From Atopsyche davidsoni (Eukaryota; Arthropoda; Insecta; Trichoptera; Hydrobiosidae), in assembly GCA_022113835.1 (NCBI GenBank), contig JAILWY010000007.1, forward strand, positions 935,001-999,000: 64,000 nt of DNA, written 5' to 3'. Of the stretch, positions 21,793 through 33,405 are shown piece by piece. Position numbers and translations under genes: made by a program. The stretch's first letter is position 1. Each line of letters begins with the position of its first letter. A model generated the notes under the pieces. That model had not been told where the DNA came from. It did not search any database and worked only from the letters and a program-made list of their open reading frames with translations.

Positions 21793-23521
21793 GAGAGCAG
21801 GGAGGTTTATATGCATTAGATATTAAAATTCGTTTACTTATGAGATCTAAGTATACCGTGGCTCATGTGCATCTCAATATTGATATATCTATATTTTCAC
21901 TTAGTGATATTTACAATGCAAAATATGTATAATCATTAAACCAAAAGTGCAGTCACTTAGTTTGGTTTAGCAAACGACTCTGAATGACATGATAACAATT
22001 TGTTATTATATATTTTTAATTTCTATAACTATACCATGGTACACATATTTGTTTACTATGCCAGGTGTACGTATGCCCTGGCTTATTAGCGATTATAGCT
22101 TTATAAAAATAATATAATATAAGAAAAAACTACGCTTATATACGCTATGTAAACTTGGTTTAAAGAACTCTTTAACTATTTAATACTCTTAGTGATAATT
22201 TTAATCGTGCCAGATACTATATTTTATTAAACAAATTAAATAAATCTATGAATAAATTAGTGAATAAAATGTTTGTAAAATTTAATTCTATTTAAAAACC
22301 AAATTATTATAACGATTTTTTTTATTGTTTATATTTAGTTACTTTCCTGACATATTCATTGAAATTATGCTATGGTCATATGTAGATCTGTTTTTGATTA
22401 TAAAGATATGATAACTCTACAAAAATTAGTCTTTTTAATTATCATTGACACAAAAAAAACTTTAGTCTTATTATGAAATAATCAGATCTTTATTGGAAAT
22501 TGAACTTCATTGTAAAATAACTAATTTTTATTATATCTATTATTGCGTTTAAAGCCTGAAATCTATTTTAACTATTATAACACAAATGCGCACTAAGTTA
22601 AATTATCAATGAACATATCTCCAATTGGACTTTTAAGTGGTATTATAAGAAATAAGCTAAATTTGAAATGTCATTAAAACTGCAAAAGTAACACAAATAT
22701 TTTAATTACATATATCTTAGAAATTGTTTTTTTTTATAATATGTTTAAGTCATGAAACACCTCGGTAACTGTATTTGCATTATAACTTTCTAATAGGAAA
22801 CTGCATCGAAATCTTCAAAAAACAGCTTCGTCTTTTTGAAAATGGGTGTCATAACCTATTCAAAACAAAGAAAATAATTTTAAAAAACCATCTAGTTTTA
22901 CACCCAATAACTACATTATTAAAAATTGCAGCCTGAGCATTTTAAAATAAACTCTTATCTCAGTTTCAATAGTTTTATTTTCATAAATTTACCGAGCTCA
23001 GTATTTTATATCTTTATTTTCTTTCTAATTGGATTGGTTGTAATACCAGCTCAGACACGTCTGCGATATTAATTCCATGATTCACTTACAAAATCAGTTG
23101 CTGAAATGTTGCAAGTAAAAGGAATAAAAAAAAAAATATAAAAAAACAGTCGCCCGATAAAAATCCCATTTTAGAAAGCTCATTACGCGGGAACCAAAAA
23201 ACAATTCAATTTGAATTTAGAGCAGTCCGCGCGGTCGGTAATAAAGGAATCTGCCCCCTCCACCGCCCGCCGCCCGCTGATTGGCTGGCGGGGCCATTCA
23301 GCGCGAGAGGGGGACGGGGAGACGCGCGGCCCCGCGGGAGCGAGCGAGAGGCACGCGGGATTGAAATCGTATATCGCCGGACTGCACTCGTGTACGTGTG
23401 GAAATTCAGTATGGGGATGCGCTAGTGTGGGTGGGAAATTCGCGAGTATAGGGTTTTCAATAAGACAATTCGAATAAAATAATTATTTATTTATTAAAAT
23501 TAATAAAACAATTCAGTAATT
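21793..23521. other. Gene-free AT-rich stretch
   Basis: Very AT-rich unique sequence to about 23150, then a GC-rich island at 23220-23370 with CCGCCCGCTGATTGGCTGGC, which includes a CCAAT-box on the reverse strand (ATTGG). It could be a regulatory island. No exon seen. Confidence 0.5.
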
Positions 23522-23712
23522 GAATAAACAAATATAGTGATAATGATTAAGTACATTTTTTCAAATATTGAAAAGTGATTAAAGAAACTCTTAGAAAAAT
23601 ATCATCGTGATTTGTGTATCCCACACAAATCAAACCTGTATAGGCAAAATCGTACTTCCTGTGAGACGGTCTTCACAAAAAATCATTAATATAACAAATA
23701 TAGTGTTCAGGT
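23522..23712. repeat. U-family repeat, copy 1 (with an S-family scrap)
   Basis: GATAATGATTAAGTACATTT and TAGGCAAAATCGTACTTCCT then GAGACGGTCTTCACAAAAA recur at 51735-51875, partly in inverted order. An S-family scrap (CTTAGAAAAATATCATCGTG) sits at 23589-23620. Element class unknown. Confidence 0.6.
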
Positions 23713-23846
23713 ACAAAAATATGACTCCAGTACTTTTGCAACAATAATATTTGTGTCATATCTGTAAGAAACATAACTTCACTTGTGTTTTCTGTTTATC
23801 ATACGCAGGCAACGGCTCCGATGTGTGCATTTTTGATTTAATTTTT

Positions 23847-24060
23847 TAAATATTTTTGAATAAAGTACTTGAGTGATTTTCCACATGTTCGTTTTTATTT
23901 GTGACCGGTTTCGCCAACCTTTCACGTTGGCATTATCAAACAGAGTTCACGCGATGACGAAACCGGTCACAAATGAAAACGAACATGTGGAAAATCACTC
24001 GAGTATTTTATTCAAAAATATTAAAATGGAACTCTCTGTCAAAAATATTGAATTTCCTAA
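23847..24060. repeat. H1 repeat, foldback copy with hammerhead-like core
   Basis: The left arm (23847-23913) and right arm (23956-24025) are inverted copies built on GAGTGATTTTCCACATG then GTGACCGGTTTCG. Read on the - strand, the spacer side holds GTTGGC/GCCAAC helix then GAAAC, as in the copy at 150-310, although the TGATGA box is mutated to TGATAA here. Confidence 0.8.
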
Positions 24061-24860
24061 TTTTTTTAGTCGAAAGAAATTTACCGAACAATTATGAATA
24101 ATTTTTACGTTTGGTGGAATGTAATGTTGTAGTCTCCCAGCCCCAAGGCTATTGATGCTTTTCGTTTCTTAAGTATGGATTAAAGTGGCTTGCGGGAGTG
24201 CGGCGAGTCAGTTGCTTCGCGGGCACCCGGTGCGGCGCGCACGCCCCAGACGGTGTGCGCGACTCGTGATGGCCGCCCCGCCATGGCTCGGCTCGCCGCC
24301 CCCGGGGGGAGGGTTTCCCAAGGGCTGGAAAACACTGTAACTTGCAAGGGAGCAACGCTCACGCGCACCACGTGTATGCGATGCATTCACACGCCGCAAA
24401 TAACCAGCAAATATGAACGGCTGAATGGCTTTTTGAAAGCCGGACGTACTCGCAAACTAAAATTCTCGAAACTGTTTCCAATTGACTATTCATCTTTATT
24501 GTTGGTGATAGTATAATAATAATTTTTTTTTTTGCTCAATTGCACTTCACTGATATCTATAACATATAGAATCTTCTCCGCATCGAATAACAAATGTAGG
24601 ATTCTTGTTTGTCTTGTGCAGGGGCGGAGGCTTCTCTCAAATTAGCGCCATTAGGGGGATGGGGCGGACTGGGGCGGGCTGGGGTGGAGGCGCAGATCGA
24701 CTGATATTCTAACAACTAACTCGCGTTATGTCCGGCCGGGGTGATGTTACCCTGAAGATATTCTCCCCTAGTCGGGATCATCACTCTCTACCACCAAAAC
24801 TCTAGACTAAAAAAATATATATTGCATATTTTCAAAGTGTAAAAAAAAGATTTGTTTCTT
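24061..24860. other. Gene-free stretch with a GC-rich, CpG-bearing island
   Basis: 24180-24400 is strongly GC-rich for this window and contains many CpG dinucleotides. 24650-24690 has GGGG runs spaced like a G-quadruplex motif. Several overlapping short open frames in all directions are by-products of base composition. No exon recognised. Confidence 0.5.
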
Positions 24861-25271
24861 ATGCTACCTATACGCGTAGCGACAGTTATCTTTTGACTAA
24901 ATTATTTTTGAAAAACAACAAAATATGAAGACGCCATCTACTATAATAATAGCCATTGTGTGTTTATTTGTATGTATGTTTCGTTTTTCCGTTCTGTATA
25001 GAATATCTTAAAAGATACAACGCTGATTTTTTGCACATAAGTTAAGTAAATTTTTCGACGATAAAAAGACGATAGGATAATATTTTCATTCATAAACTTT
25101 AAAATATGCTTTAGCTAAACTTTAATTATATGATTCACTTCTTCGCCGCGAGATGTCGTTCACCGCGAGAATTTAGACGCATCGTTCATCAAATTCGTCA
25201 TTTTGTGACGGGCTACATTACTAGTTGGTTAATAATCACCCTGTATTCAGTCACATTGCAACGTGTGTAGG
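24861..25271. mobile_element. M-family MITE interrupted by a Helitron
   Basis: The left end (GCTACCTATACGCGTAGCGA then CAGTTATCTTTTG) and right end (CAGTCACATTGCAACGTGTG then TAGGCTGCTTTAT) are M-family termini. Removing 24937-25224 restores an element of about 120 bp, the usual M size. Confidence 0.65.
24937..25224 (+). mobile_element. Non-autonomous Helitron (288 bp)
   Basis: Begins TCTACTATAATAATAGCC after an A, and ends ...ACATTACTAG before a T, so it sits between A and T with no TSD, the Helitron rule. A CGTCA-TTTTG-TGACG hairpin lies about 11 bp before the terminal CTAG, the expected 3' terminator. The interior has no coding sequence. It lies inside an M-family MITE. Confidence 0.85.
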
Positions 25272-25678
25272 CTGCTTTATTTAGATTTTAATAGTCAAAT
25301 TGTCAATAATGAGACGTCTATATTACTTTCGTTATATTTTATCCTGCCAAAAGCCAGAAATTATAGTTTACATCAATTCCTGAAAAATTAGTTTCAGCTG
25401 CCGATGTGAGCGCACCCCGAAGAGTCGCTTCCGGGGGAAACTTTATATCAGATTGTTGTGGATGAAGTTATATCCAGAAGGTTTCGTACAACTACTGATA
25501 TTTATCTCATAAGGCTGTTATAAGTTTCAGACTTCAGCAAATTGGATGTGTTGTGGGGGGAGGGGGAGATCGCTTTCTTTCCGGTTCGCTATTTTTATGA
25601 AAGTTTCACGGTAATTGGTTGCATAGCTCCCTTATTTAATAAAGTGAAATACAGAAGCATTTTCGTAAAAAGTCTTTA

Positions 25679-26728
25679 GGGTCTAGGTCGCATAATCGAG
25701 TTTTTTTTATCATTTTCTAGTCCGTTTTGCGAAAAATTCACAGCATCAATCGAAAAAATTTAAATGCAAGAAGTTTGATACATCCCTTTTTCAATAAAAT
25801 ATATTTTCATTTCTTATATGATAAATATGTGTTTTTCCGATTGAAGTGTAGGAATTTGGAGATTCATCTGGTCCATTTTACAAGAGTCCTAAACATTTAA
25901 AAGTCTTTTTTTCAATTGAAATTAAAAGATTAAACATAAACCATGTGCGTCTTATTATTTTAAAATTTAAAAAAAAAAAAATCTTTAACAAACTTTGGTT
26001 TTGAAAAGTCGTCATTTTATCCAATTTTTCAACATCTTCAAGATTCTATTTTACCCTTAAGGCAGTTGCTTCTAGCCTTTCAATCGTGTCATTTAATTAA
26101 TTTAATTGTCACTTTATTTTTATATGTCGAAAGTTGATTTTTTTACAGAGTATTGAGAAAACTATAAATTATATTTATAATTTTTTTATTATTTAATTTA
26201 AGTCCTTTTTTAGGGTAAAATAAAATCTTGAAGATGTTGAAAAATTGGATAAAATGACGACTTTTCAAAACCAAAGTTTGTTAAAGATCTTTTTTTTTTT
26301 AATTTTTAAATATATAAGACGCACATGGATTATGCTTAATCTTTGAATTCCAATTGAAAAAAAGACTTTAAATGTTTAGGATTCTTTGAAAATGTACCGG
26401 ACGAATCTCCAAATTCCTACACTTCAATCGTAAAAAAACATATTTATCATATTAATAGTAAATTTATAAGAAATAAAAATATATTGTGTTTGGAAGTAGC
26501 GATGTATCAAACTTTTGGCATTTAAATATTTTTGATTGGTGCGGACTAGAAAATGATCCAAAAAACTCGATTATGGGATTTACACCCTTAAAATGGACGT
26601 TAATTAAATAATAAAAAATTGATAAATTTTATTTATAGTTTTTTTAATACTCTGTAAAAAAATCAACTTTCGATATAGCAAAATAAAGTGATAATTAAAT
26701 TAATCAAATGACACGACCTAGACGCTTA
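25679..26728 (-). mobile_element. P-family element (outer copy), split by a nested copy of the same family
   Basis: The outer element reads on the - strand. Its two halves are 25679-26056 (starting GGGTCTAGGTCGCATAATCG) and 26592-26728 (AAATGGACGTTAATTAAAT to GACACG). They join to match the continuous copies at 27340-27897 and 49095-49668. The far end is truncated. Confidence 0.75.
26061..26587 (+). mobile_element. P-family element nested at a TTAA site
   Basis: Flanked by TTAA at 26057-26060 and 26588-26591. It starts GGCAGTTGCTTCTAGCC and ends CGATTATGGGATTTACACCC. The flanks CCC[TTAA]...[TTAA]AATGG rejoin into the outer P copy. TTAA duplication is the signature of piggyBac-type transposition. 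No transposase frame is present and the terminal repeats are short, so the superfamily is inferred. Confidence 0.75.
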
Positions 26729-26764
26729 ACGCTCGTGTGGGATTTGCGGGATTTGGTACGTGCA

Positions 26765-26800
26765 CACGTGGTACATGTACACGTGGTACATGTACACGTG
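26765..26800. promoter_or_regulatory. Array of three CACGTG palindromes at 15-bp spacing
   Basis: CACGTG occurs at 26765-26770, 26780-26785 and 26795-26800 within a GTACATGTA-type tandem repeat. CACGTG is an E-box bound by bHLH proteins. Here it could equally be a short tandem duplication without function. Confidence 0.5.
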
Positions 26801-27339
26801 GTACAACTGGCAGTGGTACACATGTCGGCATTAATTTTTCCTTCCGCTAATGACGTAACCCGATAGGCGGAAGTATCAGGCGGGTAAGCCGGCGGACCAA
26901 TTAGGACGGAGCTTGTATCGGCCGCAGACTCTCGCCGCCTAATGCGAATTATTCACGTTCCAATTTGAAACGTATTGTAATACAACTGCTCCAGTGTATT
27001 TGCACGCTAATGAAATGTTTTGCTGATGGGTAATATGCCAATATTAATCATTTGTTTGGCTGTGTTGGGTATAAAGGGAATGACTTTCCCGGAAAATATG
27101 TATCCTGCGACATTATATATATATATACACTTTTTTAAGGCTAAGTGTTTTTTTCCGTATCAGCAGGTCATCAAAATTATTGAGCCAATCAATGAATAGC
27201 GAATAACATTTTATAAAGCTCATACAAGTATTGATTTTTTTTAATGCGTTTCAGTTGTAAGAACAATTTTGTTGACTCCAAAACTAGAGCCATTTTCAAG
27301 AAGAAAACAGAATTAAATATTTAGGCTATTTGGAGTTGA

Positions 27340-27897
27340 GGGTCTAGGTCCCATAATCGTGTTTTTTTGATAATTTTCTAGTATTATATCATAAATATTA
27401 AAATGCAAAAAGTTTGATACATCGCTTCTTCCGAACAAAATATATTTTTATTTCTTATAAATTTTCTATTAATATGATTAATATGTATTTTTACGATTGA
27501 AGTGTAGGAATTTGGAGATTCGTCCGGTACATTTTCCAAGAATCCTAAACATTTAAAAGTCTTTTTTTTGATGGGAATTGAATGATTAAATATAAACCAT
27601 GTGCGTCTTATAAATTTAAAAATTAAAAACAAAAAAATCTTTAACAAACTTTGGTTTTGAAAATTCGTCATTTTATAAAATTTTTCAACATCTTCAAGAT
27701 TTTATTATACCCTGAAAATGAACGTTAATTAAATAATAAAAAATAGATAGATATAACTTATAGTTTTTTCAATAATCTGTAAAAAAATCAGTTTTAGACA
27801 TAGTAAAATAAAGTGACAATTAAATTTATTAAATGACACGATTTCGCCAGGTAATGGACTGTCACCTGAGGCAATTAAAAGGCTAAAAGCAACTGCC
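27340..27897 (-). mobile_element. P-family element copy
   Basis: The right end (reverse complement GGCAGTTGCTTTTAGCC) abuts TTAA at 27898-27901. The left end GGGTCTAGGTCCCATAATCG abuts TTGA at 27336-27339, a one-base decay of TTAA. A 95-codon open frame on the - strand (ending about 27384) shares its translation with the other P copies but resembles no protein I know. Confidence 0.7.
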
Positions 27898-27901
27898 TTA
27901 A

Positions 27902-28224
27902 GCGCACAACGATTCTATTAAACCGTTAATTCTATTGAATAGAGCCTACGCAATATACACATTTTTTAAAAGTAATGTATTCATAACATTTAAAATAATT
28001 CAACCCTTCATTGTATATATTATTATATATTATAATTTAAAGCACCCGAGTACCCCCAGTGCAGCTCTCGCGGTCAGTTATCCAACCCCAATTTACGGCC
28101 ATCCAATTAATTACATGGCAATTTGATTGGACCCACACAGCCTGGTTGTTCTTCACTATACCTACCTGCATGTGATGCATACAATCCATATTGCACTGCG
28201 TGCACGAACCGGGCCACCGGAGAA
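27902..28224. other. Gene-free stretch
   Basis: AT-rich, then a slightly more complex segment at 28040-28224. Nothing recognised. Confidence 0.5.
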
Positions 28225-28790
28225 TTCCACACAGTGTTAAAGTTAAACGCCATAGTAAAATTACGTAAAAACTATGACAAGTATCATGTTAAAGCTGCTT
28301 CCACACGTGGTGACACAACCGACATTGTGATAGACCAATACCTTATAAACCTTCTAGTTATTGCACACCACTTAACTATCGTACTTATATGTATTTGTAA
28401 GAATTTTAACCTTTATATAAAACCAAGCAACCGATCTACTATTACACATTGAATATTTGATGTCTTGTTTGTGTTTTCTTACAATTTTATTTATGACTTT
28501 AATATATTATTTTGAGTCTTTTTAAAAATAATATTCCACACAGTGTTAAAGTTAGACACCATAATTACGTAAAAACAATCACAAGTATCATGATAAAGCT
28601 GCTTCCACACGTGGTGACACAACCGACATTGTGATAGACCAATACCTTATAAACCTTCTAGTTATTGCACACCACTTAACTATCGTAGTTGTATGTATTT
28701 GTAAGAATTTTAACCTGTATATAAAACCAAGCAACTGATCTATTATTACACATTGAATATTTGATGTCATATTAGTGTTTTCTTGCAATT
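28225..28790. repeat. Direct tandem duplication, two units of about 255 bp, 309 bp apart
   Basis: Unit 1 is 28225-28483 and unit 2 is 28534-28790, both running from TTCCACACAGTGTTAAAGTT through GTGATAGACCAATACCTTAT to TTGAATATTTGATGTC. The units are nearly identical, apart from a small deletion in unit 2 after the ATTACGTAAAAAC block. Each holds an M-family left end (GTGACACAACCGACATTGTG). Confidence 0.9.
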
Positions 28791-31466
28791 TTTTTAAAAA
28801 TAATATTAAGAGCCTATATTATTACTTCAATATGTAATAAAAACAGTATTTATTTGATTACGTCACTGCTGTAGGCTTTAGAGACTTAGAGCTGAAGGTA
28901 GGTTTTCGCGTTTTCTTTTTACTCCTCTGAAATCTAGTCTGTGATGAGCTGTCCGCCACACGGCCTCACCCTGCGCCATCCACCCCCCGGTGGGCTCATC
29001 CACCCTCCAGAATCTCACCCTTACCCTCCCCCAGCCTTCCACCCACCTGACGCACTGACAACCAATTACCCGCACCCAGAAACTTCGTTCTAAAATAGCC
29101 TGCGAACTGAAATGAGTTTTCACGCACTTGTCTTGAAAAGTAACCCTTGGATATATTAAAAGTACTTAAATAAATTGTGAAATTTATTAAATATTTTAAT
29201 CACACTTCTATTTTTAAATTTCAACTGCTTGCAATGATTTATTATATATGCTTTGTGTGGTTCATATTTTTATGTATTTTAGCACACGTCTCAGGAGGTT
29301 CTAATTTAATTATAAAGCTATACTAATGTAATTTGTTTCACAACTTTCAGTTTTCATGTAAAACGGTTATATTATAATGAGATTTGTGATGACTCAAAGA
29401 TATAAGACATTTTTGTAGGAATCGCTATTTCTGAAAGAACGCGGAATTTTTTGTCGACCGAATATTTCTTCGGAAACTCGCGAGTCTCTCTGAACTGAAG
29501 AAGGCTGCGGCGGTTTTTCTTGTTAACAGCATTCTTAAAAATCTCGTAAAAATAGTTGCAGGCAATAAACAAGTCCGTGAAAAAATGCCGAGAGACTGCT
29601 TCACGCAATCTGAACACAAATGACTGCAGCGGGAAATCTGCTCCGTGAAACAATAAACAGTCGCTGTGACTTTCATCTCTGCCATCTTAGAATGCTTCGT
29701 CCTTTAGAATTCTTCAAAATTATCTCGTAGATGCTAGCGTGGAAGCATGCTTTGAAAAACCAAAAAAAAAAACTAGCTCTATAATCTAAGAACGCTTAAA
29801 AATTATGTAATTAATACTTACCATTTTCATCAGAAACACTCCCTTCATAAAGATAAATTTAATCATAATTGTAATCGAATATACTGCATTAAAATTTTCT
29901 AGTGAATGTTTTCTTTTCTCAATAGAAACTCGAAATAGTAAATTCATTTTGCAAAAATATAAATTTATCTATTAAACGGTTTCAGAGAAGGTCAGATTCC
30001 ATGGCGATTATTTCTATTGATTTTCTCTCTGGACCCGCCAGTAGACTCGACCATAATATTTTGATGTCACACATTTGCATAGAAATTCGTCTAGGTCAGA
30101 AAGGAAGTCATTTTGGATTCCCAGCCAAGGAATCTGGACCAAGCAACCCTCTGTAGATATGTTGATAAATGAGGCTCAATTTCAGCCAAGAAAATTAATA
30201 ACCCCAGAGCTTGAAATAATCGACTATCCAAATTCTGTATGAAAATGTATTATATCTACTGTAGTTTTGTCGTTTCAATCGACATAGTATAACTATTTAT
30301 TAGTGTTATTTCGTATTGTATTAGGAAGCGAGTTAATAAGTTTTTATAGAACGCAGCTCTTATGCTGCTGTCTTTGCATATATTTTGAGCTTCCAGTGCA
30401 AGTGTTTTTTTTTAAAATTATGCCGCAATCTAAACGTGTCTTAGTACTGTATTGATCTGAAATAAACCCCTATTGCAACTTGTGTTGTAAGTTCTAATAC
30501 TTATAATTTACGTGTCAATACAATAGTTAGTTTTTGGAATAAACTTATGTTATTAATAACAGTTCTATGAGTATTTCATTAGTAGCCAGGGTTGGACTGG
30601 GAAGCGAGGGTGGCGTGGGTGCTGTGGGGAGAGGGAGGTGGGAGTTAGTTATTAACTCTCACGTAGTCCGCATTACTTGTCACAGGACCGCACCGACAAC
30701 TACCACTTCAAACACGATTATATATATATATATACATTGATATATAACAGTGATGATAAGTCTTCAGTAAAAGCATGAAGCAGCAGATACGAAAATAAGC
30801 GTTTAGAGGCAGTTGCATATGTATCCGGTTGGGTCAATAATTTGTCTTGTTATACACAAGAAAATTTCAGTCAACTTCTATAACCTCTATGATTTTTTCT
30901 CTCAACATGATTTTTTGAATTGCAGGTAATAATGTGCACATCAAGGCGGTTTTAAATTAATACTACGCTTCAGTATATTTAAAACTTGTCTGTCGCACTA
31001 ACAATATTTGCGTAACTGTCAAAATTGAGTCAGCGTTTACGAGCAAACGCCTGACCTATCAGCTCACACAAATCGAACACGTAGAGCTAAACTTCGCATA
31101 AGGATTATTAGTACGACGAGGGAAGTGCATGATTAATATAATAATGATAATTCCCGAGTCCTGGCCTGGTATGCGAGGCAGCTATTCAGGGCTCGGCACG
31201 CCCGGCTCGCGAGCTTTGCCAATATAATTGACTAATTCCACACGAAGCCCCGGTATTCCACAGAACACTAATCTTTTGCACGGGAGCCACCCAGCCACAT
31301 TAATTATATCATACATTAATTATTATTTATTAAAAAGTAAAATAAACACAACACTACCGTTACTAAATCAAAAAATTAAAACAAATAATTAAAAAAATAT
31401 ATTTAGAAATCACACACGATGTACATTTCAATAGTCCCAAGTGTTTAGACTTATATAATATATATA
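28791..31466. other. Gene-free stretch
   Basis: Mostly AT-rich. More complex blocks are 28970-29070, 29440-29660 and 31130-31300, the last with CCTGGCCTGGTATGCGAGGC and several TAATTA sites. A (TA)n run lies at 30720-30735. No repeats delimited, no exon recognised. Confidence 0.5.
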
Positions 31467-31862
31467 CAGTAATACCCCGCTTTACGCGTTCCCGTTATGC
31501 GCGGTTTCACTATAACGCGAATTTCAAATATCGCGTTAAAATGCCTCGCATTTCGCGAATTCCTTATTTTAAGAATGTGTATGAATATAATGCAGTCATT
31601 GACTTCTCTTAACAATTAAAAAAAGCGTTGGGTGTTATGAACGTATTTTAAAAGAAACGCTGCCCAAAAGACAATAGATGTATTTTTCAGTAAAAATAAC
31701 ATGTAATACTGCATAAAGTGTTTTTAGAGTTAAAGTGATTGATTCAAATGATTCGTATTTTTTTTGTATTAAGTTTTGACTGTGTATGTATGTTTAATCG
31801 TAAACCACGATATTCGCGATTTTTTCCGGAACGTATCCCTCGCGTAAAGCGGTGTATTACTG
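31467..31862. mobile_element. pogo/Tigger-like MITE (396 bp)
   Basis: The terminal inverted repeats start CAGTAATACCCCGCTTTA and (reverse complement of the right end) CAGTAATACACCGCTTTA, extending to 22 bp with one mismatch. TA duplications flank it (31465-31466 and 31863-31864). CAGTAATACC-type ends with a TA target are typical of the pogo/Tigger branch. The interior is AT-rich and non-coding. Confidence 0.88.
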
Positions 31863-31864
31863 TA

Positions 31865-33099
31865 CTTTAAAAGTTACTAAAACTTAAAAAATTAACAGCC
31901 TCAATTTAATAGAACTGATACATAAATATTTATTAAACACAAGTATTCACTTTTATTTTAAATAACGGTTTGCGAAACACGTGTTGGCAGCCCCAGAGGA
32001 CACGGAGTACAGGAACTGCTGGTGCCATTTAAGCTCATCACAGAGACAGGGTTGCCACAAAGTATTTATTATCCGATAATTAAACACACTAATATAATAT
32101 AAATTAACCCATTAGGAAGGCGACGTAACTTCACTCCATATTCTCTCGTTATTCAAACCGACACGCTGTAGCGAGCGAAAGGAAATTGATGAACGCACAC
32201 TCATTATAAGCATTTCATTAAACTTATTGAATATTATTTTTAATACTTCAGTTACGATTATCTTTCATAACAACGAATATTTTGTAATTAAAACATAAAT
32301 TAAAATTATTAAAATGTCTATATTTACACCATTAGGCTTACACGTATTGTATTTTTATAAATTGTCAGTGTGTTTCAATAAATCAAGGACAGTCAGTGAA
32401 TTCAAAATCTGAGCAAGCAATTTTATTGAGCAGAACACTTAAATTTATGTAAATTCCTATTATCACTGTGATAAATAGATAAGAAATGTTTATTTGTTAT
32501 GTGAACTACACGCCTTTTAATATATGCTACTGTTTTGAACTACAACGTAAAAAATTATAAATAACCGTTTTTTTTATGTCAATAACCATTTTAATTTCAG
32601 TTTCCAACTTAGTTGAAAAGTTCATTATATTTTCGTTTCTCATCTTGTATAAATTGTACGATTTTTTAAAGTAAAAAGTAAGGCAGTGACTTTAGTTCAT
32701 CCCTAATACAGAGACACGCAGTAACACACCCTCGGGCGTTATGTTGGGGGTGGCTGGCAGTGCAGACTGTATGGATCCATATTCACGCCAATTTTTATAC
32801 CATCTTATTCAAAAATACCTTTTTAGGACTCGCATTTACTTCAATACTTATATATATTATATAATATTCATCAGCAGCAACTAATAAGCGGTGAACAAAA
32901 CATTTTATTCAATAATCATTTTCCAGTTTTCAATTTCAGAATCTTTGAACTTTATAAACAGAAGATTTTAATTGTTCCCTACTATATCTGAATAAAAAAT
33001 TCAGAAACCAAGATTAATACTTTATTGAATGCATTAAAATCTTTGAAAGCATTAAGGATTCTCCTTCCCAATTAATTTGTGGACATTTTTATTATTACT
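31865..33099. other. Gene-free AT-rich stretch
   Basis: A more complex block lies at 31970-32060. Otherwise AT-rich with nothing recognisable. Confidence 0.5.
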
Positions 33100-33405
33100 T
33101 ATATGATTAGGCACATAAGTTCGCATGATTACAGATATTCTCAGAAAAATATCATCGTGATTTGTTTGGGATTCAAACCCACATCCCCAGGCTTACATAG
33201 CCGGTGCACTGACCATTGTACTAACGAACCACATCCATTAATCGAGAATTTTTAACAATCATACTCTACATATGAACCAATGTGCCCAGGCTAACCAATA
33301 TTTGTTGATTTGCAAGCACTGGACTTTTTGAACAAAGTAACAAGTGAAGCGTTTTTAATCCAATCTGGATAATTTTTTTTTAAATCTATTAATTTACTTG
33401 ATAAA
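33100..33405 (-). mobile_element. S-family retroposon, truncated long-form copy
   Basis: tRNA-like unit at 33157-33232 (- strand) with a decayed T-arm (TTTGGGATTCAAACCCAC), followed by the long-form module ATATTTGTTGATTTGCAAGC to AAATCTATTAATTTAC. It lacks the terminal GGGTAATAAATA block, so it is truncated at the tRNA-sense 5' side. No TSD found. Confidence 0.7.

Noticed and set aside
28123..28452. 109-codon open frame on the + strand
   Set aside because: Lies across a duplicated non-coding repeat holding an M-family end. The second unit does not preserve the frame.
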